A stretch of DNA of 35,316 bases from NCBI GenBank assembly GCA_001824555.1, contig MHXU01000179.1:1-35316 (forward strand), in the 5' to 3' direction. The position numbers and the translations under genes were made by a program. Source of the stretch: Planctomycetes bacterium GWC2_45_44 (GTDB lineage: Bacteria > Planctomycetota > Phycisphaerae > Sedimentisphaerales > UBA12454). Every line of letters starts with the position of its first letter. The first letter of the stretch is position 1. The notes under the pieces are model-generated. The model saw only the letters and a list, made by a program, of their open reading frames with translations, did no database searches and was not told where the DNA came from. Of this stretch, positions 7,549-16,928 are shown piece by piece.

Positions 7549-8799
7549 CTAAATATCATCCCTCAATCGCGAACAATGTTGTTTATACTGTTTAGCGAAA
7601 TATGCCCAATTTTCCCATGGAATAGGCGGAATACTATGATCCAACATAGGCCAATAGCGTCCTTTCTTATAAGCAGTAATAAAACGCCGTTCAAGTTCCT
7701 CGTCGATTTCAACCGGACCTTGACTAAGTACTCTCTTGTCTATGCCGCCGAATAAAAATAACTCAGGGAAAGCTTCACGACATTTAGCGGCATCCATGCC
7801 AGATTGAACCTCTAAAGGAAGAAACATATTAACGCCGCATTTTAATAATTCAGGAATAAGTGTCATCGCATTCCCATCAGAATCAACACTAAGAACAGAA
7901 ACACCATTCTGTTTAAAAAAGCCAATAAGCTCGGTATAAATAGGTGATAAAAACTCCTTGAAAATATCAGGGGAAATAAGGGGACCAACTTTATAACACA
8001 TGTCTTCAAAAAAATGAACACGCCTAACCACACTGCCATATTTGGCAAAAAAAGATCCCCACAGTGTCACCCAAAATTTTAGCATGTCTGAAAGTATTAT
8101 ACGGATTAACTCTGGATTATCATAAAACATATACATCAAAGGTTCGGCCCCTATCAAATGCCGCAACATCCCATAAGTCCCCAAGAAAGGGCAATTACCG
8201 ACTTCGCCCTTCTCAAGTATTTGAACGGTATTTTTGTCAATTCTTTTCAATTTTTCTCGCCATTCCGAGGACAATCGCTTTTCCATATTTGGACAAAAAC
8301 GCTGTTCGTATATTATCTTCCAAGAATGTATGTCTTTTACAGGATGTTTGAGCCAATGAGACATGCTGTTTGCCATTCCAGCATTTTCAAAATGGCCTTT
8401 AGTTTTTTTGAAATCGTCCAATAGTGCCTTTTGTACTACACCCGTATCATCTTGAAAGACAACGTAATTATCATCTTGTTCAAAAATTTCTACGTCAAAC
8501 GCCGGGGCCAAACCTAAAAATATTGGACATGAATAATCTGCCATCAATTGTGCATCTAAGCCTACTTTATCACACGGATCTTGTCCGAAAGCTAAATGTC
8601 CTTCTTTCTCCCATATCTCGATTGTTTTCGACCAAAAACCGGGGCGACACGCCGGAATAGCACATGGCAAATCCCCATTAAACCACGAATGATAAAATTC
8701 AGAATCAAATCGTGCTTCTCTTTTATTATTATGGCTAATAAGGCTCATCTGTTTTTTGTTATCCTTCATATTCATTCTTTCGTTACCCTTCATACTCAT
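7549..8799 (-). CDS. URO-D-like protein
   Basis: Second complete member of the URO-D superfamily here (about 416 aa). Landmarks are FWSKTIEIWEKEGHLAFG (about 60-80), the FLGTYGMLRHLIGAEPLMYM block near the middle, FFEDMCYKVGPLISPDIF, SVDSDGNAMTLIPELLKCG in place of the H-C-G metal block, and FGGIDKRVLSQGP. Lack of the His/Cys pair distinguishes it from the copies at 2855 and 10606, so metal or corrinoid dependence may differ. The track start is a GTG at 8805. Several in-frame ATGs (8799, 8793, 8775, 8769, 8748) lie in a 24-bp tandem duplication, so the start is uncertain; similarity to family members begins only at about KKQMS. It follows the GH32-like gene by about 60 bp and precedes the transposase remnant. 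Confidence 0.8.
   Translation of the reverse strand: MSMKGNERMNMKDNKKQMSLISHNNKREARFDSEFYHSWFNGDLPCAIPACRPGFWSKTIEIWEKEGHLAFGQDPCDKVGLDAQLMADYSCPIFLGLAPAFDVEIFEQDDNYVVFQDDTGVVQKALLDDFKKTKGHFENAGMANSMSHWLKHPVKDIHSWKIIYEQRFCPNMEKRLSSEWREKLKRIDKNTVQILEKGEVGNCPFLGTYGMLRHLIGAEPLMYMFYDNPELIRIILSDMLKFWVTLWGSFFAKYGSVVRRVHFFEDMCYKVGPLISPDIFKEFLSPIYTELIGFFKQNGVSVLSVDSDGNAMTLIPELLKCGVNMFLPLEVQSGMDAAKCREAFPELFLFGGIDKRVLSQGPVEIDEELERRFITAYKKGRYWPMLDHSIPPIPWENWAYFAKQYKQHCSRLRDDI
8752..8799 (-). repeat. 24-bp tandem duplication over the start of the URO-D-like gene
   Basis: On the coding strand two adjacent 24-base units read ATGAGTATGAAGGGTAACGA... and ATGAATATGAAGGATAACAA... They differ at only a few positions, mostly G/A. 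Each unit has two ATGs and an AAGG(G/A)T that could serve as ribosome site for the following ATGs. Confidence 0.7.
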
Positions 8800-8859
8800 T
8801 GTCACTAATATTTTTTAATGCAATATTGATTAGCTATTCACAAACATTTGCATCAGAAC

Positions 8860-10386
8860 TCATTCACTGCTCCTGTAAAAACCATATAACATCGGTTTAA
8901 GTCTAAAAACTTCCAATTCCTGCACAATCACTTTTCCACCCTCTACCGTAATACCCACTTGCCCTTGCCTTGAAAAACTCTCTATATTCCGTGTAAAAAT
9001 CCATTCACCATTAAGATAAGCCTCAAAATAAACATCACGCACAATTATATCAATCTGATACACGCACCTCAGTTCCGTCTCAATTCGTACATTTTCTACA
9101 GGTAGCATCATACCAAACCAGTTGTAAGACATTCTACCAAATTGCCACAGGCCATTTGCCACATCAGCCTGAATCGCCGGCGCCGTATCCTTAGCACCTA
9201 TACCACAATCTCTGACACTAACCGCAAATCGACTACACCCCTCAAATCTAACCTTGAGACGCAAATGCATATCAGTCAAAATCTCACTATCAAGCAAACC
9301 TGTCGTAACACAATCACTACCATCAATTGTCAAACTATCTCCGCAGACACTCCACAAACCCAGTTGCTCTCGCAAAGCCTGAACCTTCACCCTCTCCATG
9401 TGAACTTTAACTTTCTCATACCACAGCTTCTCTACTCCGCTCCACAAACAACATTTCAGACTACCATCGCTCTCACATTTTAAAAGCTTAGGCAAACCAA
9501 AACACGGATATTCACCATCAAGGTGATGATACAACAAGCATTCCTGACCATGCCGGATCACCCTGCCCACATAACTCTGCATCCTCGTCTCCTGCTCACC
9601 TGCGCCGATAAGCAAATTATCCGCCGGACATCTATAAGGGCCTTCATACCGATTAGCAACCGCATAGAACGTACCCGCACACATCTTTCGAACAGGAGTA
9701 TCTATCCTAAATCCCAGACCTGAAAAGCTCGACCAAATCAGAAAATGGTTTCCACCTAACTCAAAGTACTCCGGCACCTCCATAAGCATTGTAACCCCCG
9801 GCCCAATCAGTGGCTCCGATGCCTTCCAGAACTTCATATCCTCACTCGTATACCTCGCCACAACCGCCCTGCAAATACCATGATAACCTTTTGCCTGGGC
9901 GGCAATCAAAGCTTCATACCTGCTACCACGTTTCAGCAGAAAAGCATCACGAAAAGCAGGGCTCTTTACAAACGCTCCACAAGTATCGTCCTCGTAGAAC
10001 TTGCCATCTGCAAAAATTTTCGGTTCTGCCCATTTCTTCCCCCAATGGTATAGATCTTTGCTTTCCAGAAAACCAATGGATTGTCTTTCACTCTCCAGGT
10101 TAAAGGTAAGACTCATCACATAATTCGAAGTGCCCACTTCCATCACCATACCTGTACCTATAACACCTACATCGTAAGTATCTTCAGAACAATTCACCTT
10201 TATCGGCTCACATTCCCGCCAATCAACAAGGTCTTCACTGACCACGTGCCCCACCCAATGCCAAGGAGCGTTTGGCGGTTTTGGCCTGTTGGCAAGAAAG
10301 AAAAGATGAAACACACCCTCGGATTCTTCCTTAAAAAGCCATGTATCCCAAAGCTTGAACTCTTTTTGATTAGGTCTATAATTCAT
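8860..10386 (-). CDS. GH32/clan GH-J-like beta-propeller hydrolase
   Basis: Likely glycosidase with a five-bladed beta-propeller followed by a beta-sandwich, as in GH32 (fructan/sucrose hydrolases). Three motifs match the GH32 catalytic triad in position: LWDTWLF (Asp about residue 14; WMNDPNG equivalent), FRDAFLL (Asp about 147; FRDP equivalent) and EVPEYFEL (Glu about 203; ECP equivalent). The C-terminal 150 residues look like the GH32-type beta-sandwich (VRIETELRCVYQIDIIVRDV...EAYLNGEWIF). No signal peptide, so cytoplasmic. The track starts at GTG 10431; ATG 10386 with GGAG seven bases upstream is the better start and gives the family N-terminus. Divergence from classic motifs means the substrate need not be a fructan. 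A 219-bp gap separates it from the upstream URO-D-like gene. Confidence 0.75.
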   Translation of the reverse strand: MNYRPNQKEFKLWDTWLFKEESEGVFHLFFLANRPKPPNAPWHWVGHVVSEDLVDWRECEPIKVNCSEDTYDVGVIGTGMVMEVGTSNYVMSLTFNLESERQSIGFLESKDLYHWGKKWAEPKIFADGKFYEDDTCGAFVKSPAFRDAFLLKRGSRYEALIAAQAKGYHGICRAVVARYTSEDMKFWKASEPLIGPGVTMLMEVPEYFELGGNHFLIWSSFSGLGFRIDTPVRKMCAGTFYAVANRYEGPYRCPADNLLIGAGEQETRMQSYVGRVIRHGQECLLYHHLDGEYPCFGLPKLLKCESDGSLKCCLWSGVEKLWYEKVKVHMERVKVQALREQLGLWSVCGDSLTIDGSDCVTTGLLDSEILTDMHLRLKVRFEGCSRFAVSVRDCGIGAKDTAPAIQADVANGLWQFGRMSYNWFGMMLPVENVRIETELRCVYQIDIIVRDVYFEAYLNGEWIFTRNIESFSRQGQVGITVEGGKVIVQELEVFRLKPMLYGFYRSSE

Positions 10387-10605
10387 CACAAAACTCCATA
10401 GTAATGAAAAATCTCTTTCATTGATGCACACCGCTTTACTGTCTTATTTGGGCAGAAGACATACACTATTACAAAGACAGCCGCTGCATAAATGAAAATT
10501 ATGCGACAGTCTAATAAATGCAATGTCAACAATCCGCTCCTTGGAAAATATCAGAAGCAAAAACAGCAGCATCGCGGAAGTTAAATTTCAGTGATTTGCG
10601 AGACA
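10387..10605. other. Intergenic gap, 219 bp
   Basis: No gene seen. A small hairpin (GCATAA/TTATGC, about 10476-10495) and, on the minus strand, a TTGACA hexamer are present, but a -10 at proper spacing is not convincing (the nearest CATAAT lies 20 bases away). It could hold a promoter for the GH32-like gene. Confidence 0.3.
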
Positions 10606-11985
10606 TTAATTACTCACTCTCTGAGCCTCTTCTTTAGTAATTCTGCACCACTCTACAACATTTCCTGGTTGATTACCTATGGTATGATTATCTTTCATAA
10701 TTACTTCAACAACACACCCCTTTGTCAGTTCAAGTGCTCTTCGCAATTCCGCTCTTATAGCTTCTCTATCAATTTCAGGAGAAGCGATAGCAACTGGATT
10801 TACCTTAATGGAGCAAATGTAATTATTTCCAAGGTTCCGGGCCATTTGTTCCAAATTTGCCCAAGGCGAACACGACACGCGCCTTAAATTAGCATGATTT
10901 CTCACTGCATTCCAGCGTTTTTCCAGTGGCTCGCAACAACCATAACAGTTTAAACCAAATCTGTCCAGAATCGGTTTCTCATACGGGAAAACGAATTCTT
11001 CGTACATCTGCGGCGAAACCTGTACAGTTTCCTGGCTTTCAGCAAATCCCCACATATCTCTGCATCTTACGATTCCATCAAAATCAGCATGAGGAAGCTG
11101 CTCGGAGAAGCCATATCCACCAGAACCAACATATGTGCCATCATTATTCAAACTGAGCAGATTGTGCTTTTCAAGATAATCCAATTTGTCCATTTGTCCT
11201 TTGGATATTATGGCAAGCAATTCTTTCACAGCAACAGGGTTTTCGATAAAATCATAGAACAGATTTGTAAGGCCTCTGAGCATTGCGGCAGGCAATGTGA
11301 GTCCCAACGACCACCACCAAATGCCTTTAAGCCGCACATGCAAAATGCTATCAAAAAGTTCGTGGGCAAGTTTCATACAGCCATTTGTGGTTTCCCAATC
11401 AATTTCTATTTTAGGGCTATGCAGCTTACCAAGGTCGGTTGCATAATCCTTGATCGGATTTTCCCAACTAAAAGAGCCTGCAGTTTCGGTTTTATGAAAA
11501 ACTGTTTTCAATCCCCAGCCGTCTGGAGAGGCGGTATAAGGCACATCAAAATATGGTTCAACAGGCTTGTCATCACCCATATATTCGCCCCAGAAAATCT
11601 CTTTACGAAAATTCATCTCCCAGCGGCGAGCCAATTTGCCTTGGCATTTCATTTGTGCTTCAGTGATTATTTCGTTCCATCCATTCTCTGGATCACACAA
11701 GATAACCGGCCGTACTCTTTCAAGATTATTAAGTTTCGTCCAAAGTTCCCGTGTTCTGGCCATTTTTGAACTGGCAGCAATTTCAGCTACCTGTAACGCA
11801 AGCTCACGAAGAACTTTCATTTCGGATTCTGATATGACTATGTCCGATTTAGCTAATCCAGTTTGTATTTTGCCTAAAGCTGTTTGATCCAGACCTGTTG
11901 ATGGGCCATTCCCAAAATTGAAGCTTTTCGTTGGCTTCTTAATTGGACATACTTCTGTTTTCACTTTTATTTGATACTCTAACAT
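10606..11985 (-). CDS. URO-D-like protein (methyltransferase-like)
   Basis: Third complete URO-D-superfamily protein in the window (459 aa), of a long branch often annotated as uroporphyrinogen decarboxylase-like or methyltransferase-like. The region RFGLNCYGCCEPLEKRW has the Cys-rich metal-ligand block, followed by LRRVSCSPWANLEQMARNLG and the terminal RAELRRALELTKG. The first ~60 residues, rich in charged and polar residues, precede the barrel. The start ATG at 11985 has AAGGA five bases upstream. It follows the GH78-like gene by 78 bp, probably co-transcribed. Substrate unknown; no corrinoid-binding protein or reactivase is encoded in the window, so any cobamide partner would be elsewhere. 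Confidence 0.8.
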   Translation of the reverse strand: MLEYQIKVKTEVCPIKKPTKSFNFGNGPSTGLDQTALGKIQTGLAKSDIVISESEMKVLRELALQVAEIAASSKMARTRELWTKLNNLERVRPVILCDPENGWNEIITEAQMKCQGKLARRWEMNFRKEIFWGEYMGDDKPVEPYFDVPYTASPDGWGLKTVFHKTETAGSFSWENPIKDYATDLGKLHSPKIEIDWETTNGCMKLAHELFDSILHVRLKGIWWWSLGLTLPAAMLRGLTNLFYDFIENPVAVKELLAIISKGQMDKLDYLEKHNLLSLNNDGTYVGSGGYGFSEQLPHADFDGIVRCRDMWGFAESQETVQVSPQMYEEFVFPYEKPILDRFGLNCYGCCEPLEKRWNAVRNHANLRRVSCSPWANLEQMARNLGNNYICSIKVNPVAIASPEIDREAIRAELRRALELTKGCVVEVIMKDNHTIGNQPGNVVEWCRITKEEAQRVSN

Positions 11986-12063
11986 ATTTCCTTTTCAAGG
12001 CTTCCAAAGCCAAAGCTTAAAATACACCGGATTACACCTATTACTATGGAACTTAGGTTAAGA

Positions 12064-14184
12064 TTAGATTTTCAGATGGCTGACCGGCACCTTTTCGACA
12101 AGAAATAAAAATGGCGGAGTTGCGCTTGGATGGCACAGACTCTCGTCTTCGTGACCACTAAATGTTTCCCATGCGGTAGTTGCACCTCGTTCAAGCATCA
12201 GTGCCCATTCGCGTTTAATCAATTCAAAAGCTTCCTGCTCAAGTCCGGTTTTTCGCAAAGCATATAAAAAATAAAAGTGAAACAAAGGAGTACACCTGCA
12301 AAGATGGTCATAACCATCCAGCATATGTTTCATTACACTGGCAGCTTCATTGCCGCCAACAATATCAAAATACACAGCCAAAGAGTTTGTTTGCCAAGAT
12401 GTCCCATCTGAAAGGCATCCTTTATCTTTAGCATCATGAAAAAAATTATGGACTAAAAATTCTTCTTTTATGGTACAGGCAAGCTTTTCGGACTGGCTCT
12501 TGAGCTGCTCGTAATGTGGGCTTTGGATATGTGCAGCAATTTCTGACAGAGTCTGTACGAAGCCGCAATAGAATATATTAAGCGGACAGCTTATTCCTTT
12601 ACGGTCAATACCTGGATGAGCAAATTTAAACCAGCCTATACCGGGATGGTCAATATAATTTCGCAGCCGTCGCCCCTCATCTACTTCAAAACCCGGGTCA
12701 AGCAACCCCTTTTTATTGATATTGTTGTCATACCATTGTTTTAGCTTAAGTGCCTTCTGGAAAGTCTCGACTGGTTTGTAAAATTGACCTGTGTTTGCTT
12801 TGTAAAAGCGCTGACCAACCATCACAGGTGTCAAGGGATAATCGAGGAGAGTCCAGCCGTCATGGTCGCCAGGATAGACACTTGATATTTGTCCGTCAGA
12901 TTTGAAAGGCACATGCAAAAAACATTCAAGATACCACCTAAGATACGATTCTTCCTGAAAGCCTTTCCACAAGCTCTGGGCGATAAATACCGCATCAGCC
13001 CAATACTGAAGTTGTTCTCGCGTTGGGCAGTCAATGAGGTGCTCCTGGCCACAAATTTCCAAAGTATGCTGGCATAATTCAAAAACCCGGCCCAATGTCT
13101 TGTCTTCTGTTTTAAATGAGTGACGCGGGTTTAGCGGAGCTCCTTTTGACAAACAGCCAATGCGGTTGATTCTTATTTTTGAGGCTTGCCCTCGAATAAT
13201 TAAATGCAAATATCTGAATCCGCTCCAGAAAAATGGTTTGAATTTTTGTCTGCCTTGGTGTGTTTTATATCTAACAGAATAGTGATCTCCGCGCATAGCA
13301 ATAAATGGACGGCCATTTTTCAATCGTTCAGCCCCTGATATTTCAACTATAACCGCTTCCTGTGCATCAATATCAAACTCATAAAACCCGATATATTCTT
13401 TGCCAAGGTCAAATGTAACAGCATTTGCACTACTGATTTGTTTGTTTAGTGCATCAATATTAAAGGCATTGAAATCAGTAATCTGATCCAGCTTTTCTTC
13501 GTCACAATATTTTGAAACGTCTCCAATACATTCAGCACCTTTACTTGCTGCAACAAAAGTTTTAAAAGCAACAGGTTGTATAAATTTTCTTTCCAAATAA
13601 GGCGTAATTCTTGCCTGATAACCCGACCATATCAAATCAGCGTTCTCTACAAGAACAGCGTTTTGCCAAGATGAAATAACGCCTGGAGCAAACACCTTTT
13701 CCTGCCATCCCAAAGGTTCTAAATTCGCATCATAGTCTTCGCAATATCCTAATGCCCAATTTCGTGCGGGAACATTTTGCTTCCACATTTCCAGATCAAT
13801 GCACCTCCATGATTCATTAGTCCCAAACCATTTAGTTCCAATCCGGAAATCCGCTATTAAGCCCAATGGGGCATCAAGAGTACTCAAAATTTTTATGCCA
13901 GAACAGTGATGAACGATAATAGAAATATCAATCGTGTTGGTTTCTTGATCAAATGTGTGCTCGAATTCATCGTAACCACACCATTTAGGATCGCCATATA
14001 CGGGTCCACGGTTAACGAATTCACCGTTCATGAAAAGCTCATAATAAAATGACGCTGATATGCGAACAAATACAGACTTGCATGGTTTCGGCAGATTCAA
14101 TGTCTTTGCAAATAGGACAAATTGATTATTTTGATGTCCTTTACTGCACATCCATTTGCCTTGTTCAAAGATATTCCTTCTCAT
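12064..14184 (-). CDS. GH78-like alpha-L-rhamnosidase
   Basis: Probable exo-alpha-L-rhamnosidase, releasing terminal rhamnose from oligosaccharides. The N-terminal half has the beta-sandwich of the family with the carbohydrate-module-like block FVRISASFYYELFMNGEFVNRGPV (about 40-61) and SGFRYLHLIIRG (about 321-332). The (alpha/alpha)6 catalytic domain follows, with DCPTREQLQYWAD (about 385-397) equal to the signature DCPxRxxxxWxGD, and LERGATTAWETFSG near the C-terminus equal to the conserved GATTxWE. Length 706 aa is on the short side for GH78. No signal peptide, so it acts in the cytoplasm on imported fragments. The ATG at 14184 follows GAGGACGCTAATT. It begins 21 bp after the beta-helix gene, so the two are surely co-transcribed. 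This gene is the main pointer to a rhamnose-bearing substrate. Confidence 0.85.
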   Translation of the reverse strand: MRRNIFEQGKWMCSKGHQNNQFVLFAKTLNLPKPCKSVFVRISASFYYELFMNGEFVNRGPVYGDPKWCGYDEFEHTFDQETNTIDISIIVHHCSGIKILSTLDAPLGLIADFRIGTKWFGTNESWRCIDLEMWKQNVPARNWALGYCEDYDANLEPLGWQEKVFAPGVISSWQNAVLVENADLIWSGYQARITPYLERKFIQPVAFKTFVAASKGAECIGDVSKYCDEEKLDQITDFNAFNIDALNKQISSANAVTFDLGKEYIGFYEFDIDAQEAVIVEISGAERLKNGRPFIAMRGDHYSVRYKTHQGRQKFKPFFWSGFRYLHLIIRGQASKIRINRIGCLSKGAPLNPRHSFKTEDKTLGRVFELCQHTLEICGQEHLIDCPTREQLQYWADAVFIAQSLWKGFQEESYLRWYLECFLHVPFKSDGQISSVYPGDHDGWTLLDYPLTPVMVGQRFYKANTGQFYKPVETFQKALKLKQWYDNNINKKGLLDPGFEVDEGRRLRNYIDHPGIGWFKFAHPGIDRKGISCPLNIFYCGFVQTLSEIAAHIQSPHYEQLKSQSEKLACTIKEEFLVHNFFHDAKDKGCLSDGTSWQTNSLAVYFDIVGGNEAASVMKHMLDGYDHLCRCTPLFHFYFLYALRKTGLEQEAFELIKREWALMLERGATTAWETFSGHEDESLCHPSATPPFLFLVEKVPVSHLKI

Positions 14185-14205
14185 AATTAGCGTCCTCGAT
14201 ATATC

Positions 14206-16893
14206 TTATTTCGGGTTGGTTTTGCGAGGGTCCACCCGCATAGGGGTGCCGTCAACCGACAGTTTAATAAATGGACCAATGACCAACTTGTCAGTGGTGC
14301 GCTGTTGGCCATAAAAATCTTCGGTGAGCAATTCCACAAACGGTGCAACTTCGGGGACTGTGGGCCAAAAAGCATTCTCAAAGAGCGGCAGAGTTGTCCC
14401 CGGTGTTGCTTTCACAGTCAATTCGAGTTTCTGCATATCGAACTGGAATTCCAGAGGAATCAATACGGAGTCAGTGTCTTGTCCAGCGTTCTTCCACCCG
14501 GCAAAATCCTTTCCCATTTGGATTGGGTTGGCGACCCAGGCAACATGGAACCACTGGTCAGCAGTAGACGAACCGTTTGGTGCATTCACCTCCACGAGGG
14601 ACTGAACATTAATGCCAGAGGCTGTCGTCCTCATTTGAATGCTCCCGTTAGTTTTTGATGGCCAGTCGTAAGAGAAAATATCTCCATTTGATGCCGGGGC
14701 ATCTTTTTTGACCCATGCAGTAATTGTTACACCACTTGTCAACCATCCTGGACCATCATAAGCAGGTAAATCAACATAACCACCATTAAGGTCAAGATAG
14801 CATGGACTACCATCTGGACCACCAGCTGCGATTACAACGCTGCCAACCGCATTACCATTTCTTGGTAATGTTCCAGAATCGCTGTAATTGGTATCAAAAG
14901 TATAATGTGATATCAAATTGGCATCATTTGGCTTAGCACCAGCAATAATTGTTGTACGACCACCACCGCCAGCCAAATAACTAATCTCTGACTCAGATAA
15001 AACAGTCTTATAAATCCGCAAATCATCAATACCGCCACGAAAAATATTGCCTCCGTTCTGTGAGCCTATCGCAGCATCACCCCCCATGTTTTTAAAGAGA
15101 TTGCCCGGATAAGCCAGCCAAGACATAGATGTTTGACCAGCCATAACGCCATTTATGTAAATTTTATGCGTTGCAAGGGGCTTCTCTACTTGGAAAGCAT
15201 CGGTTTGATTCACATTCAGTCCGGACCATAAATTGTAGTTACTTCGACTTGTGAGGTTCGGCACAACAATTCCTTTGGCAAAGCCTGCGAATATGTTGCC
15301 TAAAATGCAATGGTTGTTTTCCCATCCCGCAGGTTCCGGGCTGCGTCCATGGTCGCCATAGAGCTTGATCGCATAGTCACTACCGTTCAGGAAAAGATTT
15401 TGCACCATCAGCACCTCCCCGGTGTTGTTGGTGTACACCGCGTTGTAACCGCCATTGATTAACAGATTGTTGTCCACCAGTACCGGGCCGGGGCTGACTT
15501 CGACGAAGAGATGGCCTAATTGGAGATCTCTCGGCGGATCGTTGGCCAGCAGATTCTGTGTGATACGGATGTTTTTGTTGAAACCATCCACCCACAATGA
15601 GCCACCATATTTACTGTCGAGAATGATGTTACGCCGAATGACAGAGTTTACCAGTTGGTGCAATTTTACGCCCGCTGATTCCCAGTGCTCGGTTACCGGC
15701 ATCCAACTGCAGTTTGTGAATATGTTATCCTCTATGAGCAGACCCACGTTGTCGATACCGTGCCACGCTGAAAGACCCGATATGCCGCAGTCATGCACAT
15801 TGTTGCGGCGAAAAATGTGAAATCCTGACGTTGTTCTGGAGGGATCCCACCTCTCATTGGGAGGATACCACCACTGATTTCCAATGTCTGCTCCGAGCGT
15901 GTTGGCATATCCAATTTCGCAATCCTCAATTATCCAATGGTGGCCTCGCATGGCACTGATCAGTCCACGTTGCGGTTTCGGAATTGGTACACCGTTTGCA
16001 GCGTGAAGCATATGCAGACCCTTCACGCGGATATAGCCTAAATATTCCGTCTTCGGTGCAAACACCTGTTCTCGCGTGGTAATCTCCCATGTATGGATGT
16101 TTGGGTCGTCGTTTGGATCGGGCAGGCGGAGATATATGGTCATGCCATTGTCCTCGACCCAGAAGCTTACGTTTTCATCCCTAAGCAAACTTGCATCTCC
16201 TACCTGTAACAGTGGTTTTCCGTCCATGAATATCTGGCCTCGCCGCAGTTCAAAGGTGGGGAGTAAATCTACCTTCCATCCAGGGTTACTCAGATGCGGC
16301 CAGTTCTGTAGACAAAATGGATTGGCGCCTTCGAACATTTGTCCGCTAAGCTCTGTTTTCCAGATTGCGACAGTGGGAGATGTTTTTGGGTACGTCGCCT
16401 GCCACCGTTTGTCTATTAACTGCCAGGAAACAGAAGTTTGGCCCGACAGCAGCTCGGTGTTCTTTTCCCAACATGGCTTCCAAACATCTGAGCCTTTAAT
16501 AACGACTTCCTCGTTCGGCGCAGCTTCGTAGGAAATCATTCGGTCCGGCCCTGTGCCTCCGCGTGCTGGGCGAACCCACTCGCGATAGATGCCACGATGA
16601 ATTATGACCCGCTCGCCGGGTTGAAGCGTAGCAGCCGCTTTGGCGATTGTTTTCCAAGGGCGATTCTCAGTACCGGGATTGTCGTCTGCTGCCGCCTGGT
16701 GCTGCTGGGCCACATGGAACGTGCGTGTAAACTTGGGCGAGACTTCCCACATGTGAAATAGTGTTCCGTCAGGCAGACGAACTGACTCGCTGGCTGCATA
16801 TGTGGCAGCAAACGAAAATAAAACCAGGAGATTTCCGGTGAGTAAGATGAGAAAAAATGGGATTCCCATGGGTCTATTATATTGAAATTTCAT
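14206..16893 (-). CDS. Secreted parallel beta-helix protein with inserted, circularly permuted LamG module
   Basis: Exported protein with an N-terminal signal peptide (hydrophobic stretch about 10-33 ending ATYAA). A DUF1565-like opening (GTENRPWKTIAKAAATLQPG, about 75-94, then VIIHRGIYREWV) leads into a right-handed parallel beta-helix with many N-x-hydrophobic rungs (for example DCEIGYAN, RRNNVHDCG, RRNIILDSKY, VDNNLLING), to about residue 575. Such folds include polysaccharide lyases and GH28-like enzymes, but I cannot name a catalytic triad. Residues about 576-788 are a LamG whose C-terminal half (HKIYINGV...GGIDDLRIY...YLAGG) comes before its N-terminal half (LISHYTFDTNYSD...WFHVAWV). 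After it the host domain resumes at NPIQMGKDFAGWKNAGQDTD. It has its own promoter at 16929-16957 and heads the operon with the GH78-like gene 21 bp downstream. Confidence 0.8.
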   Translation of the reverse strand: MKFQYNRPMGIPFFLILLTGNLLVLFSFAATYAASESVRLPDGTLFHMWEVSPKFTRTFHVAQQHQAAADDNPGTENRPWKTIAKAAATLQPGERVIIHRGIYREWVRPARGGTGPDRMISYEAAPNEEVVIKGSDVWKPCWEKNTELLSGQTSVSWQLIDKRWQATYPKTSPTVAIWKTELSGQMFEGANPFCLQNWPHLSNPGWKVDLLPTFELRRGQIFMDGKPLLQVGDASLLRDENVSFWVEDNGMTIYLRLPDPNDDPNIHTWEITTREQVFAPKTEYLGYIRVKGLHMLHAANGVPIPKPQRGLISAMRGHHWIIEDCEIGYANTLGADIGNQWWYPPNERWDPSRTTSGFHIFRRNNVHDCGISGLSAWHGIDNVGLLIEDNIFTNCSWMPVTEHWESAGVKLHQLVNSVIRRNIILDSKYGGSLWVDGFNKNIRITQNLLANDPPRDLQLGHLFVEVSPGPVLVDNNLLINGGYNAVYTNNTGEVLMVQNLFLNGSDYAIKLYGDHGRSPEPAGWENNHCILGNIFAGFAKGIVVPNLTSRSNYNLWSGLNVNQTDAFQVEKPLATHKIYINGVMAGQTSMSWLAYPGNLFKNMGGDAAIGSQNGGNIFRGGIDDLRIYKTVLSESEISYLAGGGGRTTIIAGAKPNDANLISHYTFDTNYSDSGTLPRNGNAVGSVVIAAGGPDGSPCYLDLNGGYVDLPAYDGPGWLTSGVTITAWVKKDAPASNGDIFSYDWPSKTNGSIQMRTTASGINVQSLVEVNAPNGSSTADQWFHVAWVANPIQMGKDFAGWKNAGQDTDSVLIPLEFQFDMQKLELTVKATPGTTLPLFENAFWPTVPEVAPFVELLTEDFYGQQRTTDKLVIGPFIKLSVDGTPMRVDPRKTNPK
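14530..15168 (-). other. Inserted LamG segment in swapped order (C-half then N-half)
   Basis: Within the beta-helix gene, codons about 576-788 encode LamG sequence in the order C-half, linker, N-half. The linker RTTIIAGAKPNDANLIS resembles the stretch that joins a dockerin-like segment to a LamG in the proteins at 23059 and 26451 (GDYTI...PNDADLLS). Outside the segment the host reads QVEKPLAT and NPIQMGKDFAGW. Both joints lie near a shared CAAC string. Confidence 0.7.
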
Positions 16894-16928
16894 TTGTATT
16901 CTTTCGCTTATATAACCGTTAACAGCTA

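Noticed and set aside
10500-10545. Sigma-70 promoter with TTGACA before the GH32-like gene
   Set aside because: The nearest -10-like CATAAT is 20 bases from the TTGACA, outside normal spacing.
11089-11769. 226-codon plus-strand ORF
   Set aside because: It lies fully inside the URO-D-like gene on the other strand and has no family signature; a shadow ORF.
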